A DNA stretch of 64,000 bases. Source: Paenibacillus polymyxa (GTDB taxonomy: Bacteria; Bacillota; Bacilli; Paenibacillales; Paenibacillaceae). Position numbers and translations under genes: made by a program. A model generated the notes under the pieces. That model ran no database searches. It had not been told where the DNA came from and was given only the letters and a program-made list of their open reading frames with translations. The stretch covers positions 4,773,501 through 4,837,500 of the forward strand of contig NZ_CP015423.1 in assembly GCF_001719045.1 (NCBI RefSeq), given 5' to 3'. Positions 26,908 to 35,708 of this stretch are shown piece after piece (positions within the stretch are counted from its first letter, which is position 1; the number at the start of each line of letters is the position of its first letter).

Positions 26908-28497
26908 TTGACGACATTTGCAGAATTTGATCTTGAACCGAAAGTAATTCAGGCGATTACAGAACTGGGCTTTGAAGAAGCAACACCAATTCAATCCCAA
27001 TCCATCCCGATTGCACTGCAAGGCAGAGACATGATTGGCCAAGCCCAAACAGGTACTGGTAAAACCGCTGCGTTTGGTATTCCGCTGATTAACAAAATTT
27101 CTAGAAGCGACGAAAAAATCAGAGCCCTGATCATGGCACCAACACGTGAGCTTGCTATCCAGGTAGCTGAAGAAATCGAAAAACTCTCTCGTTTCAAAGG
27201 TCTTCGTACTTTGCCAATCTATGGTGGACAAGATATCGTACGCCAGATTCGTGCTTTGAAAAAGAAACCTCAAATTATTATTGGTACGCCAGGACGCTTG
27301 CTTGACCATATTAATCGCAAAACCATCAAGCTGGAAGATGTAAACACAGTTGTTTTGGATGAAGCAGATGAAATGTTGGATATGGGCTTCATGGAAGATA
27401 TTCAATCCATTCTGAAGCAAGTTCCAGACGAGCGTCAAACGATGCTTTTCTCGGCTACAATGCCTCCTAATATTAAAAGATTGGCTGAGCAATTCCTCAA
27501 AAATCCTGAGCATGTTTCAGTTATTCCTAAACAAGTTAGTGCTCCACTGATTGATCAGGCCTATATCGAAGTTCCTGAGCGTCAAAAATTCGAAGCATTG
27601 AGCCGTTTGATCGACATGGAATCCCCAGAACTTGCTATCGTATTTGGTCGTACCAAGCGTCGGGTAGACGAGCTGGCTGAAGCTCTGCAAAAACGCGGAT
27701 ATTCTGCAGACGGTTTACACGGTGACTTGTCTCAAAACCAACGTGATGCTGTAATGCGTAAATTCCGTGACGGAAGCATCGACGTGCTCGTAGCGACTGA
27801 CGTAGCTGCCCGTGGTTTGGACGTTTCCGGCGTAACTCACGTTGTGAACTTTGACCTTCCGCAAGATCCAGAAAGCTATGTTCACCGTATTGGACGTACT
27901 GGACGTGCAGGTAAAGAAGGGGAAGCTTGGTCTTTCGTAACGCCTCGTGAAATTGACCATTTGCACTTTATCGAACGTGTAACTCGTCACCGCATTCCAC
28001 GCAAGCCGCTTCCAACGTTGGCTGAAGCTCTGGAAGGTAAACAACGTATCATTGCTGAACGTCTCCTAGAGGCTGTAGAAAGCGGTGAGCTGAACGAGTA
28101 TAAAGGTTTGGCTATTCAAATGCTGGAGCAATATGATTCTGTACAACTTCTCTCTGCAGCTCTGAAGCTGATGACTGGTGAGAAGAGAGAAGCATCGATT
28201 GAACTGACTCCAGAAGATCCAATCCGTGCAAAACGTCGTAAACCAGACGTGCGTTCTGGCGGTCGCAAGCCTTCTAACTATAGCGGTCGCAGCAACGGTG
28301 GTTACAATTCCAACCGTTCTGGTGGTAGCGGCGGTAGTGGAAGCAAAGGTGGATATGGCGGTTACAACCGTGGCAAAGAAGGCGGTGGCTACAACCGTGA
28401 TTCCGGAAGCCGCTACAGTGGAGATCGCAAACCACGCCCGAGCAGCAATGGAGAAACTCGTCGTCCTGCAAGACGTGAAGATTCCTCTTCCGAATAA
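26908..28497 (+). CDS. DEAD-box ATP-dependent RNA helicase, CshA-like
   Basis: Unwinds structured RNA; the Bacillus relative CshA works in mRNA decay and cold adaptation. 529 residues with all motifs in order: Q motif ([16 protein letters not shown]), [50 protein letters not shown] and [10 protein letters not shown]. After about residue 435 comes a basic, Gly/Ser/Tyr/Asn-rich RGG-like tail to the end, typical of CshA. TTG 26908 lies about 10 bases after AAGGAG. A long leader precedes it and a terminator follows. Confidence 0.95.
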   Translation: MTTFAEFDLEPKVIQAITELGFEEATPIQSQSIPIALQGRDMIGQAQTGTGKTAAFGIPLINKISRSDEKIRALIMAPTRELAIQVAEEIEKLSRFKGLRTLPIYGGQDIVRQIRALKKKPQIIIGTPGRLLDHINRKTIKLEDVNTVVLDEADEMLDMGFMEDIQSILKQVPDERQTMLFSATMPPNIKRLAEQFLKNPEHVSVIPKQVSAPLIDQAYIEVPERQKFEALSRLIDMESPELAIVFGRTKRRVDELAEALQKRGYSADGLHGDLSQNQRDAVMRKFRDGSIDVLVATDVAARGLDVSGVTHVVNFDLPQDPESYVHRIGRTGRAGKEGEAWSFVTPREIDHLHFIERVTRHRIPRKPLPTLAEALEGKQRIIAERLLEAVESGELNEYKGLAIQMLEQYDSVQLLSAALKLMTGEKREASIELTPEDPIRAKRRKPDVRSGGRKPSNYSGRSNGGYNSNRSGGSGGSGSKGGYGGYNRGKEGGGYNRDSGSRYSGDRKPRPSSNGETRRPARREDSSSE

Positions 28498-28512
28498 GAA
28501 ATGAAATAATGA

Positions 28513-28542
28513 AAAGTCGAAGCAGATGAAGCTTCGGCTTTT
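28513..28542 (+). terminator. Terminator after the helicase gene
   Basis: GTCGAAGC pairs with GCTTCGGC around AGATGAA, then TTTTTT. Confidence 0.85.
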
Positions 28543-28719
28543 TTGTTATGATTAATCAGTATGTATGAACCTTTTAGAGATCTGCTTTAATGGGTCACGT
28601 ATTGATTTCACTGGCGTATTAGGGCTGAAATACGGTATGATATAGTCAAGAGCCGGAATTTATAGGCATAGCAACATGAGTCTTGGAACTGCCAAGGCTT
28701 GCGGAGGGAGAGACTGACA

Positions 28720-29481
28720 TTGGAGTTTAAAGGAGCTATGGGTGGTATTTACCGCCTGACCGAGTGGATTACCCGACTGGCGGCTACAAATTTGTTATGG
28801 GTGTTATGTTCGTCGCCTTTTGTGTTCTGCCTCATACTGAAACTACTTGTAATGAATCAGAATTTGGCTAATGAGTCTTTACAAATGAATTGGGCGATGG
28901 CTATTTTGGCACCGCTTACTTTATTTCCAGCCACATCGGCTATGTTCACAGTGGTTCGCAAATGGGTAATGGGCGATACCGATACGGGCGTGTTTCGTAC
29001 CTTTTTTAAAGGGTATAAAGAGAATTATAAGCAAAGTTTGATCGGGGGTATCTTTTACACGTTGCTGTTTGTCATCATGTATGTGGATTATACCGTATAT
29101 ATGACACAACTCAGCAACTTGCAAATCGTCGGCGTAATTATGCTTATTCTTATCATTATTTTGCTTGTGTCTATGTTTAACTTCTTTTCGATGGTGGCTC
29201 ATTATCATATGTCTACCGGACAAATTATTAAAAATGCGGTGTTACTGACGCTGATTCGACCATTTCGTGTATTTTCTACCCTGCTCGGCAGCGCTGTTGT
29301 TATATTTATCGGAGTCAAATATCCTGTGCTTTTCCTATTCTTCATTGGCAGCGTGGTTGCCTGGTTCGCTTTCTTTAATTTTTACGGAACGTTCCTCAAA
29401 ATGCAGGATCAAATGGAAAAGATGAAGCAGAAAGATGAAGATACGGCAAGCATTGAAGACAAAAAAAGTGATAACCCCTAA
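28720..29481 (+). CDS. YesL-like DUF624-family membrane protein
   Basis: 253 residues with five or six hydrophobic segments and a charged, Lys/Glu-rich C-terminal tail. The opening IYRLTEWITRLAATNLLWVLCSSPF and FPATSAMFTVVRKWVMGDTD match the DUF624 family. In Bacillus and Paenibacillus its members often sit beside carbohydrate ABC transporters. No such neighbour is here, so no partner can be named. TTG 28720 follows GGAGGGAGAGACTGACA. Confidence 0.82.
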   Translation: MEFKGAMGGIYRLTEWITRLAATNLLWVLCSSPFVFCLILKLLVMNQNLANESLQMNWAMAILAPLTLFPATSAMFTVVRKWVMGDTDTGVFRTFFKGYKENYKQSLIGGIFYTLLFVIMYVDYTVYMTQLSNLQIVGVIMLILIIILLVSMFNFFSMVAHYHMSTGQIIKNAVLLTLIRPFRVFSTLLGSAVVIFIGVKYPVLFLFFIGSVVAWFAFFNFYGTFLKMQDQMEKMKQKDEDTASIEDKKSDNP

Positions 29482-29506
29482 AAATAAAACATATTTCTCC
29501 TAGCAT

Positions 29507-29534
29507 TTACTTTCTGAGTGAGAAGCGCTATAAT
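29507..29534 (+). promoter_or_regulatory. Promoter of the 6S RNA gene
   Basis: TTTACT (29507-29512), 16-base spacer, perfect TATAAT (29529-29534); start expected at about 29541. Confidence 0.65.
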
Positions 29535-29540
29535 AAGGTC

Positions 29541-29740
29541 ACATCCTGCGATGCACGTTACGGTCATTTGTTGTTTTGAACCAATGACAATGTCTAGGGA
29601 GATCTATACGGATGAATAGCTGAAAAGCCCTGTCAATTCCTGACAAGGGGACTTCAAAAGTTTATTCTGCGGTCACCCACCTGCTAAAGCAGGTTCAGAA
29701 GACGCTATGGTCGGACGGCATCGGCGGGTACTCCAAAGAT
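29541..29740 (+). ncRNA. ssrS: 6S RNA (RNA polymerase regulator)
   Basis: A gene-free stretch with its own promoter and terminator that fits a 6S RNA of about 200 bases. The 3' half (about 29676-29734) has CACC, a small CCTGCTAAAGCAGG hairpin, GGTTCA and the run CGGACGGCATCGGCGG, which lines up well with the matching part of E. coli 6S RNA. Near the 5' end, CGATGC (29549-29554) pairs with GCATCG (29718-29723), forming the closing stem. The interior contains short helices and a large unpaired region as expected for the promoter-mimic bubble. 6S RNA is known to bind the housekeeping holoenzyme. Ends are estimates; identification is from remembered conserved features. Confidence 0.78.
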
Positions 29741-29747
29741 AATGAAT

Positions 29748-29788
29748 ACACTCTGTTCATGCTTCGTGCAGAAACAGGGTGTTTTTTG
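29748..29788 (+). terminator. Terminator after the 6S RNA
   Basis: ACACTCTGTT (29748-29757) pairs with AACAGGGTGT (29773-29782), followed by TTTTTT. Confidence 0.8.
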
Positions 29789-29945
29789 TATGCAACAATG
29801 TTAAACTAAGACATGAGGTACTAAGGTCGCATACCACAGGTATGGTCGGTTAACTTTTTGTTGTTTAACGTTTTTATAAAGCGCTTGCAGCAAAAAAACC
29901 GATGTGCTGCATTTCGGCAACGATTATCGTGAAGGAGGAAATGTC

Positions 29946-30338
29946 TTGTCGTTGAAGAGGACTCTGGTAGGGATTGTGCGCAGCCAAGAAGGTACAAGCG
30001 ACCGGGTCAAGGACCCCCAAATGAAGACACGCTATTATAACTTATCGAGAGACAAGGCTTGGGAAGAAGTATCATCTATTTTGAAAAAAATTCCTGGCTA
30101 CAAGGTACTCCATGAGGTAGCATCTGTAGGTGAGATTACGTTAGAGAAGCGAACGGCGTTCGGTAGAACCGTCGACATTACCGTTTCCATATTGTCCGTC
30201 TCGCCAGTTCGGAGTGCGGTGGATATTTATTCTGCTTCACGCGGATCGCTAGGGGACTTGGGCGCGAATTACCGCATCATTTTGCAACTGTTCGCTGTGA
30301 TTGATAAGAAGCTGTCCGCTCATAAGGTCGTGCAGTAA
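29946..30338 (+). CDS. DUF1499-family protein
   Basis: A 130-residue protein matching DUF1499: MKTRYYNLSRDKAWEEVSSIL, PGYKVLHEVASVGEITLEK and VRSAVDIYSASRGSLGDLGANYR. No signal or membrane segment; function unknown. TTG 29946 follows GAAGGAGGAAATGTC; the frame opens earlier at 29904 but without a ribosome site. Upstream are two short inverted repeats (CATACC/GGTATG near 29830-29845 and a GTTAA/TTAAC pair near 29850-29870). A bidirectional terminator separates it from tpx. Confidence 0.78.
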   Translation: MSLKRTLVGIVRSQEGTSDRVKDPQMKTRYYNLSRDKAWEEVSSILKKIPGYKVLHEVASVGEITLEKRTAFGRTVDITVSILSVSPVRSAVDIYSASRGSLGDLGANYRIILQLFAVIDKKLSAHKVVQ

Positions 30339-30376
30339 TTGTAGATGCGTGAGCAGTGATGTGGCAGACAAACGTC

Positions 30377-30414
30377 AAAAAAGCGAGGAAGGCAACCCTT
30401 CACTCGCTTTTTTA
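30377..30414. terminator. Bidirectional terminator between DUF1499 gene and tpx
   Basis: AAAAAAGCGAG (30377-30387) and CTCGCTTTTTT form an 11-bp arm pair with T runs on both strands. Confidence 0.85.
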
Positions 30415-30428
30415 ATATTCAGTCTGAT

Positions 30429-30947
30429 TTAGACGAGTTTTTTCACTGCTGCAATCGCTTGGTCATAGTCAGGATGTTCGGACATTTCGCTCAAGTATTC
30501 TACGTAAGCGATTTTGTCATTTTGATCAATTACAAAAATAGCTCTATGATCCAAATGGAATTCCTTGATGAACACACCATAAGCTTCGCCGAAGGAATGA
30601 TCCTTATAGTCGGACAGTGTCAATACGCGGTCGATACCAGCAGCACCGCACCAACGAGCTTGAGCGAAAGGCAGATCGACGCTGACAGTTAGCACCACGA
30701 CTTGATCCCCAAGGGAATCAGCTTCTTGGTTAAAACGTCGAGTCTGTGCGTCACACACGCCTGTATCCAAAGAAGGAACAACACTGATCAATTTGACTTT
30801 GCCCGCAAAGTCTTGGAGAGTAGCTGCTTCTAGCAGGTTTTTCTGTAATTTGAAATCAGGTGCCTGATCTCCAACCTTCAGTTCAGGACCTAAGAGTGTC
30901 AAAGGATTGCCTTTAAAAGTAGCAGCTCCTGTACGTTCTTGTGCCAT
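30429..30947 (-). CDS. tpx: Thiol peroxidase (2-Cys, Tpx)
   Basis: Reduces hydrogen and alkyl peroxides using thioredoxin. The 172 residues are normal. The peroxidatic Cys65 is in [12 protein letters not shown] and the resolving Cys100 in ARWCGAAG, the spacing expected for the atypical 2-Cys Tpx family. The N-terminal [10 protein letters not shown] and VGDQAPDF are also diagnostic. Start ATG follows AAGGAGGCTATTACAT. Single-gene unit ending at the bidirectional terminator. Confidence 0.96.
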   Translation of the reverse strand: MAQERTGAATFKGNPLTLLGPELKVGDQAPDFKLQKNLLEAATLQDFAGKVKLISVVPSLDTGVCDAQTRRFNQEADSLGDQVVVLTVSVDLPFAQARWCGAAGIDRVLTLSDYKDHSFGEAYGVFIKEFHLDHRAIFVIDQNDKIAYVEYLSEMSEHPDYDQAIAAVKKLV

Positions 30948-31049
30948 ATGTAATAGCCTCCTTGGTTTTTAGCATTGGTTATCGTTGCCGAAATCTATTA
31001 TAATCTTTTATAAAAGACATTGTCCAATTTGAATAAGGTGGAGACACCC

Positions 31050-31070
31050 ATGAAGGAAGGATTGCCTTGA
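31050..31070 (+). other. Possible six-codon leader peptide before the rhomboid gene
   Basis: ATG-AAG-GAA-GGA-TTG-CCT-TGA, preceded by AAGGTGGAGACACCC. Its stop overlaps the TTG start of the rhomboid gene (TTGA), which would couple the two. The same bases (AAGGAAGGA) also act as the likely ribosome site for the TTG. Confidence 0.35.
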
Positions 31071-31690
31071 TTTTTTTACGTTATGAGAACTGGAAAAGTT
31101 ATTTGCGGTTTTACCCAGTGACCTGTCTGATTTTGCTCATTAATATTGTGATGTTTATTGTACTCACCGTACAGGGTGGATCGGAAAATAGTTTGACGCT
31201 GATCCGATATGGAGCTTTGATTAATGAAGCGCCATTCACTGATCAGCTGTGGCGATATGTATCAGCCATGTTTTTACATGCAGGGTTTGATCATCTTCTG
31301 TTCAATTCCTTCGCCATACTCGTATTCGCTCCTCCGCTGGAGCGTTTGCTGGGGTCCTTCCGCTATGTGTTATTGTATCTGGTCACGGGCATTGTAGGGA
31401 ACATACTGTCCATCGCGCATTACAACATGATGGCGGAAACGACAGTCTCTGTAGGGGCCTCAGGAGCGATTTATGGCATCTATGGAGCATTCCTATACGT
31501 TGCCCTGTTCCAGCGGTCACTGATGGATGACGCCTCGCGCAAAACGCTGTACACGCTGCTTGGGTTTGGTATCCTGTTTTCTTTCGCTGTAGCGAACATT
31601 AACTGGACGGCTCACTTCGGGGGATTACTCAGTGGGTTTTTCCTTTATGGATTAATGATCAGATTGACTGGCCAACGCAAACGTCACTAA
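31067..31690 (+). CDS. Rhomboid-family intramembrane serine protease
   Basis: A 207-residue membrane protein with about six hydrophobic segments. The catalytic serine is S132 in GASGAIYG on the fourth segment; the partner is H183 in WTAHFGGLLSG on the last. The HAGFDHLLFN motif (from residue 71) is the rhomboid L1/TM2 signature. Substrates are unknown. TTG 31067 is placed 5 bases after AAGGA; upstream in the window there is no alternative in-frame start with a better site. Confidence 0.93.
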   Translation: MIFLRYENWKSYLRFYPVTCLILLINIVMFIVLTVQGGSENSLTLIRYGALINEAPFTDQLWRYVSAMFLHAGFDHLLFNSFAILVFAPPLERLLGSFRYVLLYLVTGIVGNILSIAHYNMMAETTVSVGASGAIYGIYGAFLYVALFQRSLMDDASRKTLYTLLGFGILFSFAVANINWTAHFGGLLSGFFLYGLMIRLTGQRKRH

Positions 31691-31788
31691 AGACAGTTTT
31701 ACCGTAAGTTAGCAGGGTAAGAAAGAGGATGATGTTCGATTGACGTCTTCTTCCGGATGTTGAAAAACAGATTGGAGCGAATATCGGA

Positions 31789-32727
31789 GTGGAATTACGA
31801 CAGTTGCAATACTTCATGAAGGTAGCGCAAAAAGAACATGTCACTCAGGCAGCCGAGGAGCTACATGTGGCGCAATCTGCGGTAAGTCGGCAAATTCATC
31901 AGCTTGAAGAGGAGCTGGGAGTTAATCTTTTTATGCAAAAGGGTCGCAATTTGCAGCTAACGCCAGTGGGACAGCTATTTTGCAAACGGGTTGAGACGAT
32001 TATAAAAGATTTAGAGCGAGCTGTTTTGGAGGTTCATGAGTTTTTGGACCCTGAAGGGGGCGAAATCCGCATCGGTTTTCCGCACAGTTTGGGGATTCAT
32101 CTTATTCCTACGGTGGTGGCTGAATTCCGAAAGCGGTATCCCAATGTTAAATTCAGATTTAAACAGGGGATGTACCCGAGTTTAATTCGTGATGTGTTAG
32201 CGGGTGAGGTGGATTTGGCTTTTGTATCTCCTTTTCCGGATCGTCATGATCATGTAGAGGGGGATGTGGTGCTGACCGAGGAGTTGTTTGCTGTTCTCCC
32301 GCCCAATCATCCTTTAGCCACGGCCAAACACATCACGCTGAGTCAGCTTAAAGGAGAAAAATTCATCCTGTTCAGAGATGGATATTCGTTACGCCCGATT
32401 GTCTGGCAGGCTTGTCTGGAGGCAGGATTTACGCCAGATATTGCTTTTGAAGGTGAAGAGACAGATACGATTCGCGGATTAGTTGCGGCAGGTATGGGAG
32501 TCAGTCTTTTGCCTGAAATGGCGTTGTTTCAGACCAACCCGCTTCAACCTGCAAGAGTGTCAATTGTTGATCCAGAGGTCACGCGAACTATAGGCTTGAT
32601 TCATCGCAAAGATGACAAGCTACCATTAGTTGCAAAGTCATTCCGGACTTTTTTGTTGCAATATTTTGGTCTTAAAGGTAGTGTTGCTACTCCGAATGGA
32701 AGTGCAAAAGCGGATTTAGGGCAGTGA
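31789..32727 (+). CDS. LysR-family transcriptional regulator (GltC/CcpC-like group)
   Basis: 312 residues. The HTH spans residues 1-60 (ELRQLQYFMKVAQKEHVTQAAEELHVAQSAVSRQIHQLEEELG); the effector domain follows with FPHSLGIHLIPTVVAEFRKRYP. Closest in style to GltC-like activators of Bacilli, but the target is not adjacent: rhomboid lies upstream on the same strand and YugP converges downstream. GTG 31789 is used; the ribosome site is weak. A strong bidirectional terminator follows. Confidence 0.92.
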   Translation: MELRQLQYFMKVAQKEHVTQAAEELHVAQSAVSRQIHQLEEELGVNLFMQKGRNLQLTPVGQLFCKRVETIIKDLERAVLEVHEFLDPEGGEIRIGFPHSLGIHLIPTVVAEFRKRYPNVKFRFKQGMYPSLIRDVLAGEVDLAFVSPFPDRHDHVEGDVVLTEELFAVLPPNHPLATAKHITLSQLKGEKFILFRDGYSLRPIVWQACLEAGFTPDIAFEGEETDTIRGLVAAGMGVSLLPEMALFQTNPLQPARVSIVDPEVTRTIGLIHRKDDKLPLVAKSFRTFLLQYFGLKGSVATPNGSAKADLGQ

Positions 32728-32753
32728 GTATAGCTGGTTGGTTTTAGATAAAG

Positions 32754-32806
32754 AAAAAAAAGGTTGTTCCTCTACCGTTAACTTGGTGGAGGAACAACCT
32801 TTTTTG
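32754..32806. terminator. Bidirectional terminator between lysR and the yugP-like gene
   Basis: AGGTTGTTCCTC (32761-32772) pairs perfectly with GAGGAACAACCT (32789-32800), flanked by A and T runs. Confidence 0.9.
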
Positions 32807-32818
32807 CAACACAAGCAA

Positions 32819-33490
32819 TTAATCCCGGCTGTTAAAGATACCGATTAAGCGAATTAGTTCCAGCAAGGAAACGAGAGCAGCAGCCACATAAGTTAATGCA
32901 GCAGCATTTAATACTTTGGCGATACCCCGTTCTTCATCACTACGGATAAACCCTTCGGAAACCATAATTTCCCGGGCGCGGTTGGAAGCATTAAATTCAA
33001 CCGGTAATGTAATTAATTGAAAAGCGACAGTAGCCGAGAAAAAGATAATACCCAAGCCAATCAGGTTCGTGTAGCTGAATAAGAAACCGGCAATCAGCAG
33101 AAATGGTGCAATCCCGGAAGCGAAGTTTACGATCGGAAAGATCCGATGACGGAGTGCTAGCATGGGATAATGCTCTTTATGTTGAATGGCATGACCGACC
33201 TCGTGACAAGCTACGGCAACTGCAGAAATCGATTTTTCATAATAAACGGGCTCGGACAGCCGTACGACTCTTTGCATCGGATCATAATGGTCAGATAACG
33301 CACCAGGTACTGGTTCAATAGGTACATCATGCAAACCATTGCGATCCAGCATATGCCGAGCTGCATCATAACCGGTCAACCCATTTTCATTTGGGACATC
33401 AGACCATTTATTAAAAGTACCTTTTACACGGAATTGCGCCCATAAGGATAATCCGAACGCAAGAATAATCAATATATACATACCCATCAT
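32819..33490 (-). CDS. YugP-like neutral zinc metallopeptidase
   Basis: A 223-residue membrane metalloprotease-like protein. One hydrophobic segment is at the start (residues 3-19), the zinc-binding HEVGH is at residues 96-100, and three further hydrophobic segments follow. The TGYDAARHMLDRNGL block is family-specific. Substrates are not known. Start ATG 33490 follows TGGAGGGTTGCTTT; the frame extends 5 codons further without support. Confidence 0.88.
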   Translation of the reverse strand: MMGMYILIILAFGLSLWAQFRVKGTFNKWSDVPNENGLTGYDAARHMLDRNGLHDVPIEPVPGALSDHYDPMQRVVRLSEPVYYEKSISAVAVACHEVGHAIQHKEHYPMLALRHRIFPIVNFASGIAPFLLIAGFLFSYTNLIGLGIIFFSATVAFQLITLPVEFNASNRAREIMVSEGFIRSDEERGIAKVLNAAALTYVAAALVSLLELIRLIGIFNSRD

Positions 33491-33529
33491 AAAGCAACCC
33501 TCCATTATTGTTCGTCATAGCCCGGGCAT

Positions 33530-33961
33530 CTACATCATAGAACTATGCTCCAGCAGATACTTCAGAGCTTCGATACAAGCGGCGCTTTGTGGTAGTAGAC
33601 CAGTAAGCAACTTGCGCGCTTGAACGGGCTTGAGCTGCCCCAAAAGAGGCTGTAGTTCATTGACTTCACGTTCTAGACGCTGCATGTGCATCTCTAGACT
33701 CGTTAGTTTGTCAGTGACGTGCTCTTCCCCCGCGACCGAGTTCCATTTAATCAGTGTCTGTCTGATTTCCTCAAGGCTATACTTCTCTTGTTTCATTTGG
33801 TTAATACGTTCAAGCCTGTTTAAGGTTTCATCATTATAAAGCCGATAATTTTTCAATGATCGTTCTTCAGGTGTGATCAAACCAAGCTTTGTGTAATAAT
33901 CAATAGTTCGTTCGCTGACACCAGCCGCCTTGGCTAGCTCACCAATTCGATACAGCTTCAT
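33530..33961 (-). CDS. MerR-family transcriptional regulator
   Basis: About 143 residues. The N-terminal MerR helix-turn-helix is MKLYRIGELAKAAGVSERTIDYYTKLGLI followed by the wing NYRLYNDETLNRL. A helical dimer region follows. There are no cysteines placed as metal ligands, so a small-molecule or protein signal is likelier. The start is uncertain: ATG 33961 fits the domain edge, and a TTG at 33997 would add 12 residues. The gene is divergent from the ammonium transporter, so it may act on the shared region. Confidence 0.85.
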   Translation of the reverse strand: MKLYRIGELAKAAGVSERTIDYYTKLGLITPEERSLKNYRLYNDETLNRLERINQMKQEKYSLEEIRQTLIKWNSVAGEEHVTDKLTSLEMHMQRLEREVNELQPLLGQLKPVQARKLLTGLLPQSAACIEALKYLLEHSSMM

Positions 33962-34170
33962 ATCCCCATCTGTCTTCACCTCGCGCTCTTCGTTCAACCT
34001 TCAATATTAGCATTTGCAAACGGAGTGTATATAAAGAATATTTTACATGATTCCCAACCATACAGTCAAACGTCATGCTTTTTTCTGGACAGAAACAAGC
34101 TACTTTTATAGTTAGTAAATGTGACATGAAGTGTTTGGAACCATATTTTTTTAACATAATAAAAAAAATC

Positions 34171-34200
34171 TTGTCAACTTTCATGTATTCTGATTATAAT
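34171..34200 (+). promoter_or_regulatory. Promoter of the ammonium transporter gene
   Basis: TTGTCA (34171-34176), 18-base spacer, TATAAT (34195-34200); RNA start near 34207. Confidence 0.65.
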
Positions 34201-34221
34201 GACAATAAGAATTTCACGAAA

Positions 34222-34238
34222 TGTAAAGAAACTTAACA
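34222..34238 (+). promoter_or_regulatory. GlnR/TnrA-type operator downstream of the amt promoter
   Basis: TGTAAAGAAACTTAACA fits TGTNA-N7-TNACA, the inverted repeat bound by the nitrogen regulators GlnR and TnrA in Bacillales. It lies about 15-31 bases after the predicted RNA start, a place expected to repress. Confidence 0.65.
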
Positions 34239-34256
34239 TTCGAGGGAGTGGGCTTC

Positions 34257-35660
34257 ATGAGAAAAAAGTGGTTAGTTGTATTATTGGCCATGCTGACAGT
34301 ATTAGCTTTTCCGGTAGGTGCGTTTGCTGCTGACGGTCCGACAAATATTCAACTTCAAGCCGGGCTAAACACGGCCTTTACGTTCTTGGCATTTATACTT
34401 GTATTTTTTATGCAAGCGGGATTTGCATTGCTGGAGGCAGGCTCGACACGAATGAAGAATGCAGGCCATGTCGCTGGTAAAACGATTCTCACCACGGGTG
34501 TTGCGGCTTTGTCCTTCTGGGCACTTGGATTTGGATTCGGCTTTGGTAATGATGGCGGTAACGGATTTATGGGACTGACAGGTTTCTTCATGAGTGGTAC
34601 GGATGCTGCTGCATCGTTTGATGCTCTTTCAGGTCTGGATGTTCCGATTACAATTATGTTTTTGTTCCACTTTGCTTTCGCTGCGGTATCACTTTCTATC
34701 GCATGTGGGGGAATGGCAGAGCGTGCAAAATTAAGTGTATACATTATCTTCGGTATTTTGTTCTCTATCGTGATCTATCCGGTTGTAGCTCACTGGGTGT
34801 GGGGCGGCGGATGGCTTGGTAAGTTAGGCATGCAGGATTATGCCGGTTCGACGGTAGTCCATTTGACAGGCGCTACGGCGGCACTCGTCGCTACACTGCT
34901 GCTCAAACCGCGTCTGGGCAAGTTCAATAAAGATGGCAAGCCGAACATTATCCCTGGTCATAATCAGGTGTACTCTATCTTGGGTGTTATTATTCTCTGG
35001 TTTGGTTGGTTTGGGTTTAACCCAGGTAGTGCGGTATCGGCTATGAACGACGGATTCTTTGGATATGTGGCCTTGACTACCAATATTGCTGCTGCGGCAG
35101 GTGGGGTTTTCGCTTTGCTCGTATCCTGGATGGTATATGGAAAAGCAGATATTCCTGCTATGCTAAACGGTGTGCTGGCGGCTTTGGTTGCTATTACTGG
35201 TTCTTGTGCCTTTGTAGCCCCTTGGGCGGCACTGGTCATTGGTGCAGTAGCAGGGATCGTCACTTTCTTCACAGCGCAATGGTTCGAGCGTGCAAGAGTA
35301 GATGACCCGGTATATGCTTTCTCCGTGCATGGTGTTGCAGGGATGTGGGGTGCAGTGTCCACAGGGTTCTTCGCTACTCCTGAGCTTGTAAAAATAACAG
35401 GTGTAGGTCAAGCGGGTCTGTTCTATGGTGGTGGATTTACCCAATTAGGAGTACAGCTGCTTGGACTGATTGGCACCTTGGCTTTCGTGTTCGTCATTTC
35501 CTTCATTATTCTGGGTGCGATGAAAGCGATTATGGGTATCCGCGTTACGGAAGAGGAAGAAACGATGGGACTGGATATCAGTGAACACGGTACGTACGGC
35601 TATCCTGAGCAAATGAAGTTGGTTGCCGAGGCTGAAAAGCGTTCTGGAATTGTGAACTAA
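34257..35660 (+). CDS. amt: Ammonium transporter (Amt/NrgA family)
   Basis: Membrane channel that takes up ammonium. 467 residues: a signal-like N-terminus (MRKKWLVVLLAMLTV through AFA, about 25 residues), then eleven hydrophobic segments. The twin-histidine pore is seen as VVHLTGA and FSVHGVAGMWG, and GGMAERAKLS is the family block. A cytosolic tail of about 40 residues ends the protein. ATG 34257 follows GAGGGAGTGGGCTTC. There is no glnK/PII gene beside it; a GlnD-like nucleotidyltransferase gene follows after 48 bases. Control by nitrogen status is suggested by the operator upstream. Confidence 0.95.
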   Translation: MRKKWLVVLLAMLTVLAFPVGAFAADGPTNIQLQAGLNTAFTFLAFILVFFMQAGFALLEAGSTRMKNAGHVAGKTILTTGVAALSFWALGFGFGFGNDGGNGFMGLTGFFMSGTDAAASFDALSGLDVPITIMFLFHFAFAAVSLSIACGGMAERAKLSVYIIFGILFSIVIYPVVAHWVWGGGWLGKLGMQDYAGSTVVHLTGATAALVATLLLKPRLGKFNKDGKPNIIPGHNQVYSILGVIILWFGWFGFNPGSAVSAMNDGFFGYVALTTNIAAAAGGVFALLVSWMVYGKADIPAMLNGVLAALVAITGSCAFVAPWAALVIGAVAGIVTFFTAQWFERARVDDPVYAFSVHGVAGMWGAVSTGFFATPELVKITGVGQAGLFYGGGFTQLGVQLLGLIGTLAFVFVISFIILGAMKAIMGIRVTEEEETMGLDISEHGTYGYPEQMKLVAEAEKRSGIVN

Positions 35661-35708
35661 TATGTAAAATATAAAGAACCAGTATGGATGAGCGGAGGAG
35701 ATGGAAGT

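Noticed and set aside
26842..27513. 223-codon minus-strand frame across the helicase start
   Set aside because: Antisense to a highly conserved DEAD-box gene; composition is a shadow and no ribosome site is seen.
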